DNA of 64,000 bases from Rubidibacter lacunae KORDI 51-2. GTDB taxonomy: Bacteria > Cyanobacteriota > Cyanobacteriia > Cyanobacteriales > Rubidibacteraceae. Every line of letters begins with the position of its first letter. Position 1 is the first letter of the stretch. The stretch lies in NCBI RefSeq assembly GCF_000473895.1, contig NZ_ASSJ01000079.1:62001-126000 (forward strand), written 5' to 3'. The notes beneath the pieces were generated by a model that was not told where the DNA came from, ran no database searches, and worked only from the letters and a program-made list of their open reading frames with translations. Below, in pieces: positions 17,277 through 26,528 of this stretch. The translations under genes were made by a program, and so were the position numbers.

Positions 17277-18482
17277 ATGGATTTAGGTTGGATCGCCCCT
17301 GCAGACCGCTTGAGCGCGCTGCCGCCCTATGTGTTTGCTCGCTTGGACGAACTGAAAGCCAAGGCGCGGGAGCAAGGTTTAGATTTGATCGATCTGGGCA
17401 TGGGCAACCCCGACGGTTTAGCACCGCAACCGGTGATCGAAGCCGCAACGGCGGCCTTGCAGGTGGCCGGGAATCACGGGTATCCGCCTTTTGAGGGCAC
17501 TGCGAGTTTCCGACAGGCGATCGCGCGGTGGTACGAGCGTCGCTACGGCGTGGTCCTTAATCCAGATGGGGAAGCGCTTCCGCTCATCGGCTCGAAGGAA
17601 GGGCTTACGCATCTAGCACTCGCCTACGTAAATCCGGGCGATTTAGTTCTGGTGCCGAGTCCGGCGTATCCAGCACACTTTCGGGGACCGCTGATTGCCG
17701 GCGCGCGCTTGCACCAGCTTTTCTTGAGTGATGAACGCGACTGGCTGATCGACTTGAGTGCCATTTCCGAACGCACTGCACGAGAGGCCAAACTTTTTTA
17801 TTTCAACTATCCGAGCAATCCGACAACGGCGACTGCACCCCGCGAGTTTTTCGAAGAGATCGTTTCGTTTGCTCGTCATTACAAGATTCTGCTCGTCCAC
17901 GATCTCTGCTATGCCGAACTAGCCTTTGATGGCTATCAACCGACGAGCTTGCTAGAAATCCCTGGTGCGAAAGAGATCGGTGTCGAGTTTCACACGCTCT
18001 CGAAAACCTACAACATGGCTGGCTGGCGCGTTGGATTTGCTGTTGGCAATGAAAAGATTTTGCAGGGCTTGCGGACGCTCAAAACCAACCTGGACTACGG
18101 CATTTTTGCAGCGATCCAATCGGCAGCAGAAACTGCATTGAACTTACCCGATCGCTACGTTGGCGAGGTTCAAGAGCGCTATCGCCAACGCCGCGATTTT
18201 TTAATTCAGGGGCTCGGCGAACTGGGCTGGACAATCCCCAAACCCAAGGCGACGATGTATTTGTGGATCCCTTGCCCCCCGGGGCAGAGTTCGACGGACT
18301 TCGCCCTCGACACCTTACAGAAAACGGGGGTCGTCCTGACGCCAGGAAATGCGTTTGGAGAAGCCGGAGAAGGTTTCGTTCGCGTCAGCTTAATTGCCGA
18401 GCACGAGCGCTTGGGAGAAGTGTTAACTCGGTTTCGCGATGCCGGGATTGGCTTTCAGCAGCAAGCTGCACTGCACTCGTAA
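17277..18482 (+). CDS. PLP-dependent aminotransferase (LL-diaminopimelate/aspartate aminotransferase-like)
   Basis: 401 residues, fold-type I class I/II aminotransferase. Start ADRLSALPPYVFARLDELK and LIDLGMGNPDG are typical of the AlaC/DapL-like subgroup. The PLP lysine is in HTLSKTYNMAGWRVGFAVG; the Asn and Tyr binding PLP are in NYPSNPTT and HDLCYAELAFDG; the carboxylate-binding Arg is in EGFVRVSLI. Likely substrates are aspartate, alanine or LL-diaminopimelate with 2-oxoglutarate; sequence alone does not decide. It is monocistronic by appearance, followed by a small CCCCT/AGGGG hairpin at 18609-18624. Confidence 0.85.
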   Translation: MDLGWIAPADRLSALPPYVFARLDELKAKAREQGLDLIDLGMGNPDGLAPQPVIEAATAALQVAGNHGYPPFEGTASFRQAIARWYERRYGVVLNPDGEALPLIGSKEGLTHLALAYVNPGDLVLVPSPAYPAHFRGPLIAGARLHQLFLSDERDWLIDLSAISERTAREAKLFYFNYPSNPTTATAPREFFEEIVSFARHYKILLVHDLCYAELAFDGYQPTSLLEIPGAKEIGVEFHTLSKTYNMAGWRVGFAVGNEKILQGLRTLKTNLDYGIFAAIQSAAETALNLPDRYVGEVQERYRQRRDFLIQGLGELGWTIPKPKATMYLWIPCPPGQSSTDFALDTLQKTGVVLTPGNAFGEAGEGFVRVSLIAEHERLGEVLTRFRDAGIGFQQQAALHS

Positions 18483-18979
18483 CCCTGGCTGGCTGACACA
18501 ACTCGTGAAACCCCTGAAATCTCGCCACGAGCTTGATTGGCTTGAGGCAATTGTGTCAGTCAATCAGCTCGTAACCATATTCACTTGTAACAATAAATTC
18601 ATCCTCGACCCCTGCACTGAGGGGTATCCGAGATGCTCGATCGGTTGAGGAGTTGGTTCAGACGCTTTGTGTCTGAAACGATTGGGTATCGTAACTGCGA
18701 TCGTAGATTTTTTCAGAACGCTCCCTACCGCTGCCATTCAAGCGACGGGTCGCAAAGGACTTCTAGGAAGATGGTTGTCGCGCAGCAGGTGTGAGACGCC
18801 AGCGAACCTTCGTCTACTCATCACAATCACAATGTTAGGCGCCCTGGCGTTGCGGATGTGAGTTCTGGTTAAGAGATTCTTCTGAGTTTCTCCAGCAGAG
18901 GAATTCGACTCTGGGGCTTGTTAACGCTAGGAAATGGTTGCGGTAACATGAGGGCTCTAGATGAGTCCAAACGAGTGTT
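18483..18979. other. Spacer after the aminotransferase
   Basis: No firm gene. It holds a small CCCCT/AGGGG hairpin (18609-18624), a second hairpin TTCAGAC/GTCTGAA (18657-18677) and a 53-codon ORF from ATG 18633 to TGA 18794 beginning MLDRLRSWFRRFV. That ORF has an amphipathic start but no known family, so I leave it unannotated. Confidence 0.4.
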
Positions 18980-19285
18980 GTGGAGTTGGCGAACGTGACA
19001 TTCATCGAATTGCTTGCGCTGCTGGCGATCGCAATGGTTTGCGGCAGCCTAGGTCAGCAGTTAGTCGGTTACTCAGCTGGAGGATGCCTTATTTCCTTGG
19101 TAGTCGGGGCGTTCGGGGCCTATCTCGGGTTATGGATGGCAAACCACTTCGGTCTGCCCGTGCTGCTGCCAATCAACTTTGGAGGGCGCGAGTTTCCCGT
19201 TCTTTGGTCTATCCTTGGCTCGGCACTATTCTCAATAGCGCTCGGCTTAGTTAACGCTGCGATTAGGCCGCGCCGCCGGCGTTAA
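18980..19285 (+). CDS. Small membrane protein, GlsB/YeaQ-like
   Basis: 101 residues from GTG 18980 (GTG 18995 is a shorter option). Three hydrophobic helices: IELLALLAIAMVCGSLGQQL, CLISLVVGAFGAYLGLWMA and the C-terminal FSIALGLVNAAI, ending in a basic RPRRRR tail. The glycine-spaced first two helices resemble the GlsB/YeaQ/YmgE (transglycosylase-associated) family of small inner-membrane proteins; the middle GLPVLLPINFGG segment is less typical. Function unknown. It faces ppk1, which runs convergently about 120 bases away. Confidence 0.55.
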   Translation: MELANVTFIELLALLAIAMVCGSLGQQLVGYSAGGCLISLVVGAFGAYLGLWMANHFGLPVLLPINFGGREFPVLWSILGSALFSIALGLVNAAIRPRRRR

Positions 19286-19401
19286 GAGCCAGTTCGCCGC
19301 GCGATGGCGATCGCTTTCCAGGAAGTATTGCAATCAGGCAAGACCACTGTGGGGTCGTGCTAGATTTTGCGGGTGTCTGGCAGCTGCCTTGGTCCAATGC
19401 G

Positions 19402-21573
19402 CTAATCGGTTTCTTCTACAGCAGCTTTCAGCGCGTTCTCGGTCAAAATGCGGTGGGTGCTGCGCTCGGCCTCGCCATCTGCCGGTCGCCTCTGGATGTA
19501 GCTGCCGTCCGACTGTAACTCCCAGGCCTGGCGGTTGTCCGACAGCATGACGCCGAGCACTTCCTGGAGTGCCCGAAAGCTCGTTTCGTCCTCCACAGGC
19601 GTCACCGCCTCCACGCGGCGATCGAGATTGCGTTGCATCCAATCCGCGCTGCCGATATAAATTTCTTCGTCACCGCCATTGTGGAAATAGAAAATCCGCG
19701 AATGCTCTAAGTAGCGGCCGATGATGCTGATGACGCGGATGTTGTCGCTCACGCCCGCCACGCCCGGTCGCAAACAGCAAATGCCGCGGACGATCGCGTC
19801 CACCTTTACGCCGGCTTGGGATGCCTCGTATAGGTTGGCGATAATTTCCGGATCGACCAGCGAGTTCATCTTTGCCACGATGCGACCCGACCCGCCCGCA
19901 CGGGCGAGATCGCGTTCGCGTTGGATCATCTCCACCATGCGGCTGCGGAGGCTGACCGGCGCGACCAAAAGCTTGCGATAGGCGCGCTGGTGGGAGTATG
20001 CCGTCAGGAAATTAAACAGATCCGTGAGATCGGATCCGAGGTTTTCGCGGCAGCTCAGTAAGCCCAAGTCCGTGTACAGACGAGCGGTTTTCGGATTGTA
20101 GTTGCCCGTGCCGATGTGGACATAGCGGCGGATGAGCTCGCCTTCTCGGCGCACCACCAGCGCGATCTTCGTATGCGTCTTCAGACCCACCACACCATAG
20201 GCCACGTGCACCCCTGACGACTCTAGCCGCCGCGCCCACACAATGTTGTTTGCTTCGTCAAAGCGCGCCTTCAACTCCACTAGTACGGCCACTTCCTTAC
20301 CTGCTTCGGCCGCCGCAATGAGTGTATTGGCGATCGGCGAGTCGCCCGACGTGCGATACATCGTCATCTTCAAGCCCAGCACCTGTGGGTCGCGGGCGGC
20401 ATGGTCGATGAACTGCTGGACCGTTGCTGCAAATGAATGATAGGGGTGATGGACGAGGATATCGCCTTTACGGATTTCGGCAAAGAACTCGTCGGGGGTG
20501 GATGGGTCGTCATCCGCCTGAGCGCTGTGAAAACGCTGTAAACGCTGTGGGACCGTAGTGACCCACTCTGGGTCCTTCAGCTCTGGCAAGGGCAAATTGC
20601 GCAATGCCATGACGTCGCCGAGCCCGAGCATGCCGTCGATGTCGTATACATCGCGATCGCACAATTGCATTTGCTCCATCAACATCGCCCGGATAGCCGG
20701 CGGCGCGATCGCCTCGATTTCCATCCGGACGACCGACCCACCAATTCGCCGCTTGCGCAATTCCTGTTCGATCGCTAGTAGCAAGTCATCTGCTTCGTCT
20801 TCCTCAACGGCGATATCGGCATTGCGAGTAATCCGAAAGGCATAACATTCCTGGATGGTCATGCCAGCAAACAGCGCGTCGAGGTTGTGTGCCACGATTT
20901 GCTCGAGAGGCACGCCTGCCCAGACAGCCGGCTTGCCGTCGCGATGCGGTCGCAGGTGCTCGGGTAGCGGCACGAAGCGAGGTAGAGACTTTGACTTGGG
21001 AACTTTGATGCGCGCGAACAGCTCTTTATCCCGCTGCGGCTCTCGCAGCACAACGATCAAGTTGAGACTGAGGTTGGAAATGTAAGGGAACGGGTGGCCG
21101 GGATCGTAAACGGCTAGCGGCGTCAGGACGGGAAAGACCTGCGCTTCGAAGAAGTTTTGGTAGTAGGCACGTTGTTCTTGGTTGAGATCGACGTACTTGA
21201 TGATGTAAGCACCGACATCGGTTAGTTTCAAGCGCAGCGCTTGCTCGAAATTGAGACTGTGCTCTTGCATCAAGGGGTGCAAGCGCGCGCTGATATCGGC
21301 CAGTTGCTGCATAGGCGAGCGACCGTCGGGCGTCAGCTTGGATACGCCGGCCTCAACCTGTTTCTTGAGTCCGGCCACTCGCACCATAAAGAATTCGTCG
21401 AGGTTGGAGCAAAAAATAGCAGTGAATTTTAAACGCTCTAGGAGTGGCGTGCGCTCGTCGAGAGCTTCAGCCAGCACGCGATAATTAAATTCGAGCCAGC
21501 TGAGCTCGCGGTTGAAATAGCCATCCGGACTATCGAGGCGAACGGGCGGGGTAGCAGTAGTTGACTCCGACAT
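19402..21573 (-). CDS. ppk1: Polyphosphate kinase 1
   Basis: 723 residues from ATG 21573, giving the usual short tail before YFNRELSWLEFNYRVL. PPK1 domains in order: N-terminal, head (LTPLAVYDPGHPFPYISN), and the two phospholipase-D-like catalytic domains with LKMTMYRTSGDSPI, LVELKARFDEANNI, and the autophosphorylated histidine in RYVHIGTGNYNPKTARLY. It reversibly polymerises the gamma-phosphate of ATP into polyphosphate. Length fits the family. Its start lies 66 bases from the end of the DUF3067 gene on the same strand, so co-transcription is likely. Confidence 0.96.
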   Translation of the reverse strand: MSESTTATPPVRLDSPDGYFNRELSWLEFNYRVLAEALDERTPLLERLKFTAIFCSNLDEFFMVRVAGLKKQVEAGVSKLTPDGRSPMQQLADISARLHPLMQEHSLNFEQALRLKLTDVGAYIIKYVDLNQEQRAYYQNFFEAQVFPVLTPLAVYDPGHPFPYISNLSLNLIVVLREPQRDKELFARIKVPKSKSLPRFVPLPEHLRPHRDGKPAVWAGVPLEQIVAHNLDALFAGMTIQECYAFRITRNADIAVEEDEADDLLLAIEQELRKRRIGGSVVRMEIEAIAPPAIRAMLMEQMQLCDRDVYDIDGMLGLGDVMALRNLPLPELKDPEWVTTVPQRLQRFHSAQADDDPSTPDEFFAEIRKGDILVHHPYHSFAATVQQFIDHAARDPQVLGLKMTMYRTSGDSPIANTLIAAAEAGKEVAVLVELKARFDEANNIVWARRLESSGVHVAYGVVGLKTHTKIALVVRREGELIRRYVHIGTGNYNPKTARLYTDLGLLSCRENLGSDLTDLFNFLTAYSHQRAYRKLLVAPVSLRSRMVEMIQRERDLARAGGSGRIVAKMNSLVDPEIIANLYEASQAGVKVDAIVRGICCLRPGVAGVSDNIRVISIIGRYLEHSRIFYFHNGGDEEIYIGSADWMQRNLDRRVEAVTPVEDETSFRALQEVLGVMLSDNRQAWELQSDGSYIQRRPADGEAERSTHRILTENALKAAVEETD

Positions 21574-21638
21574 AACGGCACTCGCTAGTATTAAGCGACT
21601 TGATTCTATCGCGACCTGAAAGCTCTGCCTTCTTGCAC

Positions 21639-21956
21639 CTAAACCTCGTCCAAAAGCCATTCCGACGCGCGATCGCCCAACTCTAATGGCACGCTAACGG
21701 CCTTGCCTAAGCGCGGACGCTCGCGCGTCGATATTAAGTAATCGGCAAACTGTGCGGCCCCGCCCAAGGCTTCGAGATAAGCCGCGATCGTGTCGAGGCG
21801 ATCTAGATACTCTGTTTCAGAGAGCGGAAACGAGACCTGCTCGGCATAGCGCCACATAACCTGGACGAAAATTCGCCCGCGCACTCTCCGCAACTGCACG
21901 TCGAACGAGCGCCCCCATTTGGCAACGAGCAGTTGCTGCAATTCACGTCCGGTCAT
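21639..21956 (-). CDS. DUF3067 family protein
   Basis: 105 residues beginning MTGRELQQLLVAKWGRSFDV, followed by RVRGRIFVQVMWRYAEQ, SFPLSETEYL and the C-terminal STRERPRLGKAVSVPLELG. This is the full pattern of DUF3067, a soluble family conserved in cyanobacteria and plant and algal plastids, function not established to my knowledge. ATG 21956 is preferred over 21971 because it gives the conserved MTG start. Divergent from petC, with about 425 bases between, and upstream of ppk1. Confidence 0.85.
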   Translation of the reverse strand: MTGRELQQLLVAKWGRSFDVQLRRVRGRIFVQVMWRYAEQVSFPLSETEYLDRLDTIAAYLEALGGAAQFADYLISTRERPRLGKAVSVPLELGDRASEWLLDEV

Positions 21957-22381
21957 CTCAGCCCCCGCCAATCAACCTTGTTATCGCTGCTTGACCAATC
22001 GAATCGCAAGCTACTTGTCAAAAGTTCGCGACTCAATGTTACGCCGACTCCGACTTGCATGCAGGATTGCAACCGCCCGGGTGCTGTCGATTACCCACGT
22101 CCGCCGCCGATACCCTTCTTGCCCAAACATGTAATAACAGTTCCTAGGCAATCGGACTGCACAAAAAATACTTAACACTCCACTGCGGAGGGTAAAACTT
22201 CTGTAATAATACAAAGCGGACTTTGCAGTGCCCGTTCTGTGTGGCAAAACGAGCGCTCGCATACTGTAGAGTTCGCTGGCGACTGGCATTGATTGCGACA
22301 GTAAAACGCGAAAAAATGCAAACTTTTGTTGCAATCGCGCGTCGAACTCTTAACAAAAGTATACATCCAAGTACTTAACTC
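21957..22381. promoter_or_regulatory. Intergenic region between DUF3067 and petC
   Basis: No gene is supported. It must hold promoters for petCA (rightward) and DUF3067 (leftward). Upstream of petC the sequence turns AT-rich, with GTATAC-like and TTAACAAAAG elements near 22350-22365, but I could not settle on a -35/-10 pair with normal spacing. Confidence 0.45.
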
Positions 22382-22927
22382 ATGGCTCAACTGTCTGCTT
22401 CCAACTCCGACGTTCCCGATATGGGGCGTCGCCAGTTTATGAATCTACTGGCATTCGGAACAATCTCGGGGGTTGCTCTGGGCGCGTTGTATCCGATCGT
22501 GCGCTATTTCATTCCACCGTCCTCTGGCGGCACGGGTGGTGGCTTAACGGCAAAGGACAAGCTAGGAAACGATTTGGTCGCGAGCTCCTTTCTTGGCGCA
22601 CACGGTGCAGGCGATCGCGTTCTGGCGCAGGGGCTGAAGGGCGACCCAACCTACGTGATCGTGACCGAGGACGCAGAGATTGCGAGCTACGGTCTGAACG
22701 CGGTGTGCACCCACCTGGGCTGTGTGGTGCCTTGGAACGCCAACGAGAACAAGTTCATTTGCCCCTGCCACGGCTCGCAGTACAACGCTGCGGGCAAGGT
22801 CGTCCGCGGTCCTGCGCCGTTGTCGTTGGCGCTGGTCAATACGACCGTCAGCGAAGAGGGCAAGGTTGTCTTTAGCCCCTGGACAGACACCGACTTCCGC
22901 ACGGGCGAGTCGCCGTGGTGGTCGTAG
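22382..22927 (+). CDS. petC: Cytochrome b6f complex Rieske iron-sulfur protein
   Basis: 181 residues. Twin-arginine-like start [20 protein letters not shown] with a single uncleaved membrane helix (about 19-40), a glycine-rich hinge (PSSGGTGGG), and the Rieske domain with cluster ligands in [10 protein letters not shown] and CPCHGSQYN, plus the conserved GPAPLSLAL. It accepts electrons from plastoquinol and passes them to cytochrome f in the thylakoid lumen. Full length. petA follows 43 bases later, the standard petCA operon. Confidence 0.98.
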   Translation: MAQLSASNSDVPDMGRRQFMNLLAFGTISGVALGALYPIVRYFIPPSSGGTGGGLTAKDKLGNDLVASSFLGAHGAGDRVLAQGLKGDPTYVIVTEDAEIASYGLNAVCTHLGCVVPWNANENKFICPCHGSQYNAAGKVVRGPAPLSLALVNTTVSEEGKVVFSPWTDTDFRTGESPWWS

Positions 22928-22970
22928 TCCATCCGCATTTATCCCGCATTTTGGAATGGTTTGGCACAGA

Positions 22971-23912
22971 ATGATGAGAAAATCGGCGATTCAGTTAGCA
23001 CTCGTCGCGCTCGCGGCGATTGTTCTAGCGTTCGCGCAACCCCAGCCGGCAGCAGCTTATCCGTTTTGGGCCCAGGAGACGGCCCCGGATACGCCGCGCG
23101 AGGCGACCGGTCGTATTGTTTGCGCGAACTGCCACTTGGCAGAGAAACCGGCTGAGGTCGAGCTGCCGCTGTCGGTGTTGCCCGACAGCGTTTTCGAGGC
23201 CGTGGTGAAGATTCCGTATGATGCAAGCTCCCAGCAAGTGCTCGGCGATGGCTCTAAGGGCGGACTGAATGTCGGCGCGGTGCTTATGCTGCCCGAGGGA
23301 TTCAAGATCGCACCGCCCGATCGCATCTCACCGGAGCTGCAGGAGCGCGTGGGCGACGTGTACTTCCAACCCTACGCCGAGGGTCAGGAAAACGTAGTGT
23401 TGGTGGGTCCGCTGCCCGGTGACGAGCATAAGGAAATTGTTTTCCCGGTGCTTGCACCCGATCCAGCCACGGACAAGAATGTAAATTTCGGCAAGTTTGC
23501 CGTCCACTTGGGTGCCAATCGCGGTCGCGGTCAGGTTTACCCGACGGGTCAGAAGAGCAACAACACTGTTTACACAGCAGCGAAAGCCGGCAAGATCGAC
23601 AGCATCACCGACACCGGTTTTGGATACGAAGTGGCGATCTCGTCCGAGGACGGCAGCACTGTAACTGAATCGATTCCGCCGGGACCGAAGCTACTCATTG
23701 CGGAGGGCGATGCGGTTGCAGCCGGTACCGCACTGACGACCAATCCGAATGTAGGTGGCTTCGGTCAGGAAGATGCTGAGATCGTGCTGCAAAGTCCGAC
23801 GCGCATCCTCGGATTGCTAGCCTTCATCGGCGGTTTGATGCTCGCTCAGCTCTTCTTAGTCTTGAAGAAGAAGCAAGTCGAACGCGTCCAAGCTGCCGAA
23901 ATGGACTTCTAG
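22971..23912 (+). CDS. petA: Apocytochrome f
   Basis: 313 residues from ATG 22971 (22974 and 22956 are also in frame). A cleavable signal peptide ends at AAA before YPFWAQET; the exposed Tyr1 amino group is the sixth haem ligand. CANCH is the covalent haem site. The large lumenal domain contains [11 protein letters not shown] and [14 protein letters not shown], and one C-terminal transmembrane helix ([20 protein letters not shown]) is followed by the stromal [15 protein letters not shown]. It relays electrons from the Rieske protein to plastocyanin or cytochrome c6. Second gene of the petCA operon; a clear terminator follows. Confidence 0.98.
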   Translation: MMRKSAIQLALVALAAIVLAFAQPQPAAAYPFWAQETAPDTPREATGRIVCANCHLAEKPAEVELPLSVLPDSVFEAVVKIPYDASSQQVLGDGSKGGLNVGAVLMLPEGFKIAPPDRISPELQERVGDVYFQPYAEGQENVVLVGPLPGDEHKEIVFPVLAPDPATDKNVNFGKFAVHLGANRGRGQVYPTGQKSNNTVYTAAKAGKIDSITDTGFGYEVAISSEDGSTVTESIPPGPKLLIAEGDAVAAGTALTTNPNVGGFGQEDAEIVLQSPTRILGLLAFIGGLMLAQLFLVLKKKQVERVQAAEMDF

Positions 23913-23964
23913 ATTGTCACTAATCGGCGATCGTGCCGATCCAGACGTTCCTCAAGCCAGATTT

Positions 23965-24003
23965 AGGACGGGTTAATGAAACCCGTCCTTTGTTGTATTT
24001 TTT
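23965..24003 (+). terminator. Rho-independent terminator of petCA
   Basis: AGGACGGGTT (23965-23974) and AACCCGTCCT (23980-23989) form a perfect ten-base-pair stem with a five-base loop. TTGTTGTATTTTTTAT follows on the plus strand. Confidence 0.9.
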
Positions 24004-24149
24004 ATACTTAATTAATTATTTATTGATTTAAGGTCCGCCCTGGATTTTGCTGGGATCGTCAAAACACAAGCGCTCGCATCTGTCGCGAAGTCAGTAATCG
24101 AAACCGATGTTCGTATTCCTGTATGTTGCCGGTAGGGGATCGTTACTTA

Positions 24150-24359
24150 GGGTTTGCTGAAAAAGTCCACGAAACGAATTTAGGAGGCAGAGAGCTTATT
24201 GAATCAAGCTTTTACCATCTAGCTCCAGCTTTTTGCCTCGGATTCTCGGACATATTGCAAGGGGTTTGAGGCTCTGGTGCCTATAAATTTGCACTTTATC
24301 TGGCGTAGAAAACGCTGAGATCCTTTCATTATGGGGATTCCAGCCTTTTCAGCAAGCCC
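24150..24359. mobile_element. Miniature inverted-repeat element (MITE), 210 bp
   Basis: The element starts GGGTTTGCTGAAAAAG and ends with the inverse of GGGCTTGCTGAAAAGG, near-perfect terminal inverted repeats of about 16 bases. Both ends are flanked by the six-base direct repeat TACTTA (24144-24149 and 24360-24365), a target-site duplication. The interior contains no credible ORF, so it must have been mobilised by a transposase encoded elsewhere. It sits in the spacer after the petCA terminator. I cannot assign the parent insertion-sequence family with certainty. Confidence 0.85.
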
Positions 24360-24490
24360 TACTTACCCAAAATTTGAGATGCCCTGCTGACAGCAATCAA
24401 TCCTATCGAGCGAAGCGAGCAGAACGTCAATTTTTTTCGCTCCGGTTGAACGATTTGTTATGCGGCAATGAACCGTTTTCCCGCCTCTAT

Positions 24491-24930
24491 TCAGTCAGCC
24501 CCATCGTCATCCAGCAACGTCCAAGTGAACATTACAGTGTCCTCAACCCGTGTGCCTGGAATCGATCCGTAGAGATTCATTGCCGCTGTCTTGTGGCGTT
24601 CTGTAAGTATCCAAACAGCATAGCAGCCGAGCCTGGCTGAGATTTCAAAGAGCATTTTGAGCATAAGGTTGCAACCCCTTGCTTTCGGAACGGCGGTGCT
24701 CCGCCGAGTTCGTTCACCCATAGTTCAGGTGACGGCTTGTCTGGATGCAAGTAGTGTACGGTCGAGGCAAAGCCAATAATCTGGCTGTCGACCAAAGCTA
24801 CAACCAAGTGGTGCCCTGGGTCGGAGGGGAATTTCTTTGCACGTCGACTGTCAATAGCGTCATCGAAGACATCATCGGCAACGGATGCTAGAAGCTGCAA
24901 GTCATGTGTAGATAACTTTTTGATTTCGAT
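24491..24930 (-). pseudogene. GNAT-family acetyltransferase, frameshifted
   Basis: Two minus-strand frames together give a GNAT/aminoglycoside 6'-N-acetyltransferase-like protein. The first (24930 down to about 24663) reads IEIKKLSTHDLQLLASVADD, HHLVVALVDSQIIGFAS and the acetyl-CoA loop FRKQGVATL. After a one-base shift near 24663 the second frame continues MLFEISARLGCYAVWILTER, KTAAMNLYGSIPG and TVMFTWTLLDDD. The expected start codon reads ATC (24928-24930) where ATG would fit, and no other start precedes it in frame. A shifted frame plus lost start indicate a pseudogene; a sequencing error is the alternative. Confidence 0.7.
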
Positions 24931-24992
24931 CGCCCGACTCCTTCAATAGACGCAGCAGCATAAAAATGGCAACAACTGCTTGCAGCTTTCTG

Positions 24993-26387
24993 CTAGCGGT
25001 TGCGTTCGGGGTCGCCATATGCGGGTGTCGCCTCTTCCGAAGTCGGCAGGGGTTCGACAACCTGCGATCGCGCTAGCCCTGCAACCAACCAATCCTGTTC
25101 CTCCCGGAACTGCTCGAGGGGTCCCTCTGTATTGGCAATCGCGAAATACAAGCTATCCTCACGCGCGGCGAAGGGTATGACTCCGGCTAGCGAACTGACG
25201 TTCCACAGGGTGCCGGTTTTAGCCGCTACCCCGGAGGGCAGCTCGCGATCCACTAACGTGCCCACTGCATCCAACCGGGCCACCGGCAGTACGTCGGCGA
25301 GTGTTAGCGATGAGCTGGCAAGGTGGCGAGCGATCGCTATGAGGATTCGGCAGGTGGCGCGCGGCGAGATGAGATTGGCTGCGCCCAATCCCGAACCGTT
25401 GATCAATTGCACCTCCGATGCCGACACGCCGGTTGCCGCGATCGTTTGCGCGGCGACTACCTCCGCACCGCCGAGAGCATCAGTAAGAGCATCCGCAACC
25501 GCATTGTTGCTGTAAGCATTCATCAACTTCAGCACCTGCACCAAAGGCAGCGACTCTCGCTCAAGGAGCAGTTGGGAATTGGAAGGCATCTTCGGGCTCG
25601 CGCGTACCAGTCCGCGAATAGCAATTTCCGGACGCGGCGTACCGTCGGGCAGCCGGCGGTAGGCTGCTTTCACTGCCGCCGACCAGCGGCGCGCATCTAG
25701 GGCTTGCTGAAGCGACTGTGCGGCGATGCGATCGCGGCGGAAGTTCATGGCAAACTCGCCGACAACAACCAGATCGCCTTGCACCTGACGGATACCCAAT
25801 TCGTTCAGGGCATTGCCGATCGCGATGGCTTCTTCCCACACGAACAGCGGATCGCCTTCCCCAAGGACGAGCAAGTCGCCCGTAAGCGTCCCATCTTCAA
25901 GCAATACACCCGTAGCTCGCACGCGCGTGACGAAGCGGTGCTCGAGCTCCCAAACCTGGAGCGCCGCGTAGGTGGTTGCCAATTTGGTTAGGGATGCTAC
26001 GGGTAAGGGCTCGCGGCTGCGGTGTCCGGCTAGCTCTCCCCAGGCCGAGGCGATGCAGATGCCCTGCGCGTCCGAATCGATGTCGCGCTCGCGCAGGCGC
26101 GCCAAATATTGTTCTAATAAGGCTTCAACCGACGGATCGGGGACGGGCGGCAGCTCGAAATATCGTACCAACTGCCATGCCAGAGGTTGCAGCGGCACGA
26201 GTGGTACTCGATAGCTATCAAACAGAGTCGGCAGCCCGATCGCGCCCATTGCCAAACCCGTAATGAGCGCCGTCTGCGCCCTCGAAGGAGGCAGGAGTCG
26301 GCGCGATGGCAGCAGGCATTCGCACCAGTGGAAAATCGAGTCGGAGCTGAAGAAAGGCAATTCGATTAGCTCGTCGAAAACGGGCAT
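24993..26387 (-). CDS. dacB: D-alanyl-D-alanine carboxypeptidase/endopeptidase (PBP4 type, S13)
   Basis: 464 residues. A hydrophobic segment (about 40-58) serves as signal or anchor. The penicillin-binding motifs are present and ordered: SLTK in LPVASLTKLATTYAAL, SNN in NAYSNNAVADAL, KTG in VAAKTGTLWN. The long insertion between SXXK and SXN is typical of class C PBP4. It cleaves the terminal D-Ala or cross-links of peptidoglycan in the periplasm. An unusual point is the longer N-terminal region preceding the signal-like helix, so the true start may be internal. Divergent from plsX. Confidence 0.9.
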   Translation of the reverse strand: MPVFDELIELPFFSSDSIFHWCECLLPSRRLLPPSRAQTALITGLAMGAIGLPTLFDSYRVPLVPLQPLAWQLVRYFELPPVPDPSVEALLEQYLARLRERDIDSDAQGICIASAWGELAGHRSREPLPVASLTKLATTYAALQVWELEHRFVTRVRATGVLLEDGTLTGDLLVLGEGDPLFVWEEAIAIGNALNELGIRQVQGDLVVVGEFAMNFRRDRIAAQSLQQALDARRWSAAVKAAYRRLPDGTPRPEIAIRGLVRASPKMPSNSQLLLERESLPLVQVLKLMNAYSNNAVADALTDALGGAEVVAAQTIAATGVSASEVQLINGSGLGAANLISPRATCRILIAIARHLASSSLTLADVLPVARLDAVGTLVDRELPSGVAAKTGTLWNVSSLAGVIPFAAREDSLYFAIANTEGPLEQFREEQDWLVAGLARSQVVEPLPTSEEATPAYGDPERNR

Positions 26388-26528
26388 GGGTATGGACTAT
26401 GGCGCAAAGCTGCGAAGCCGTCAAGCCGCTCCTACCGCACGCGCGGCGCTTGCCAAAAGGCAGCCTTCCTTCTAAGCTTGCAGCATAAGTGTTTGCACAG
26501 TTTCTAGAGGGTTTTGACCCGGTTTACC

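Noticed and set aside
18633-18794. 53-codon ORF beginning MLDRLRSWFRRFV
   Set aside because: Start is amphipathic but the remainder is unstructured and contains the hairpin at 18657-18677; ribosome site is poor and distant.
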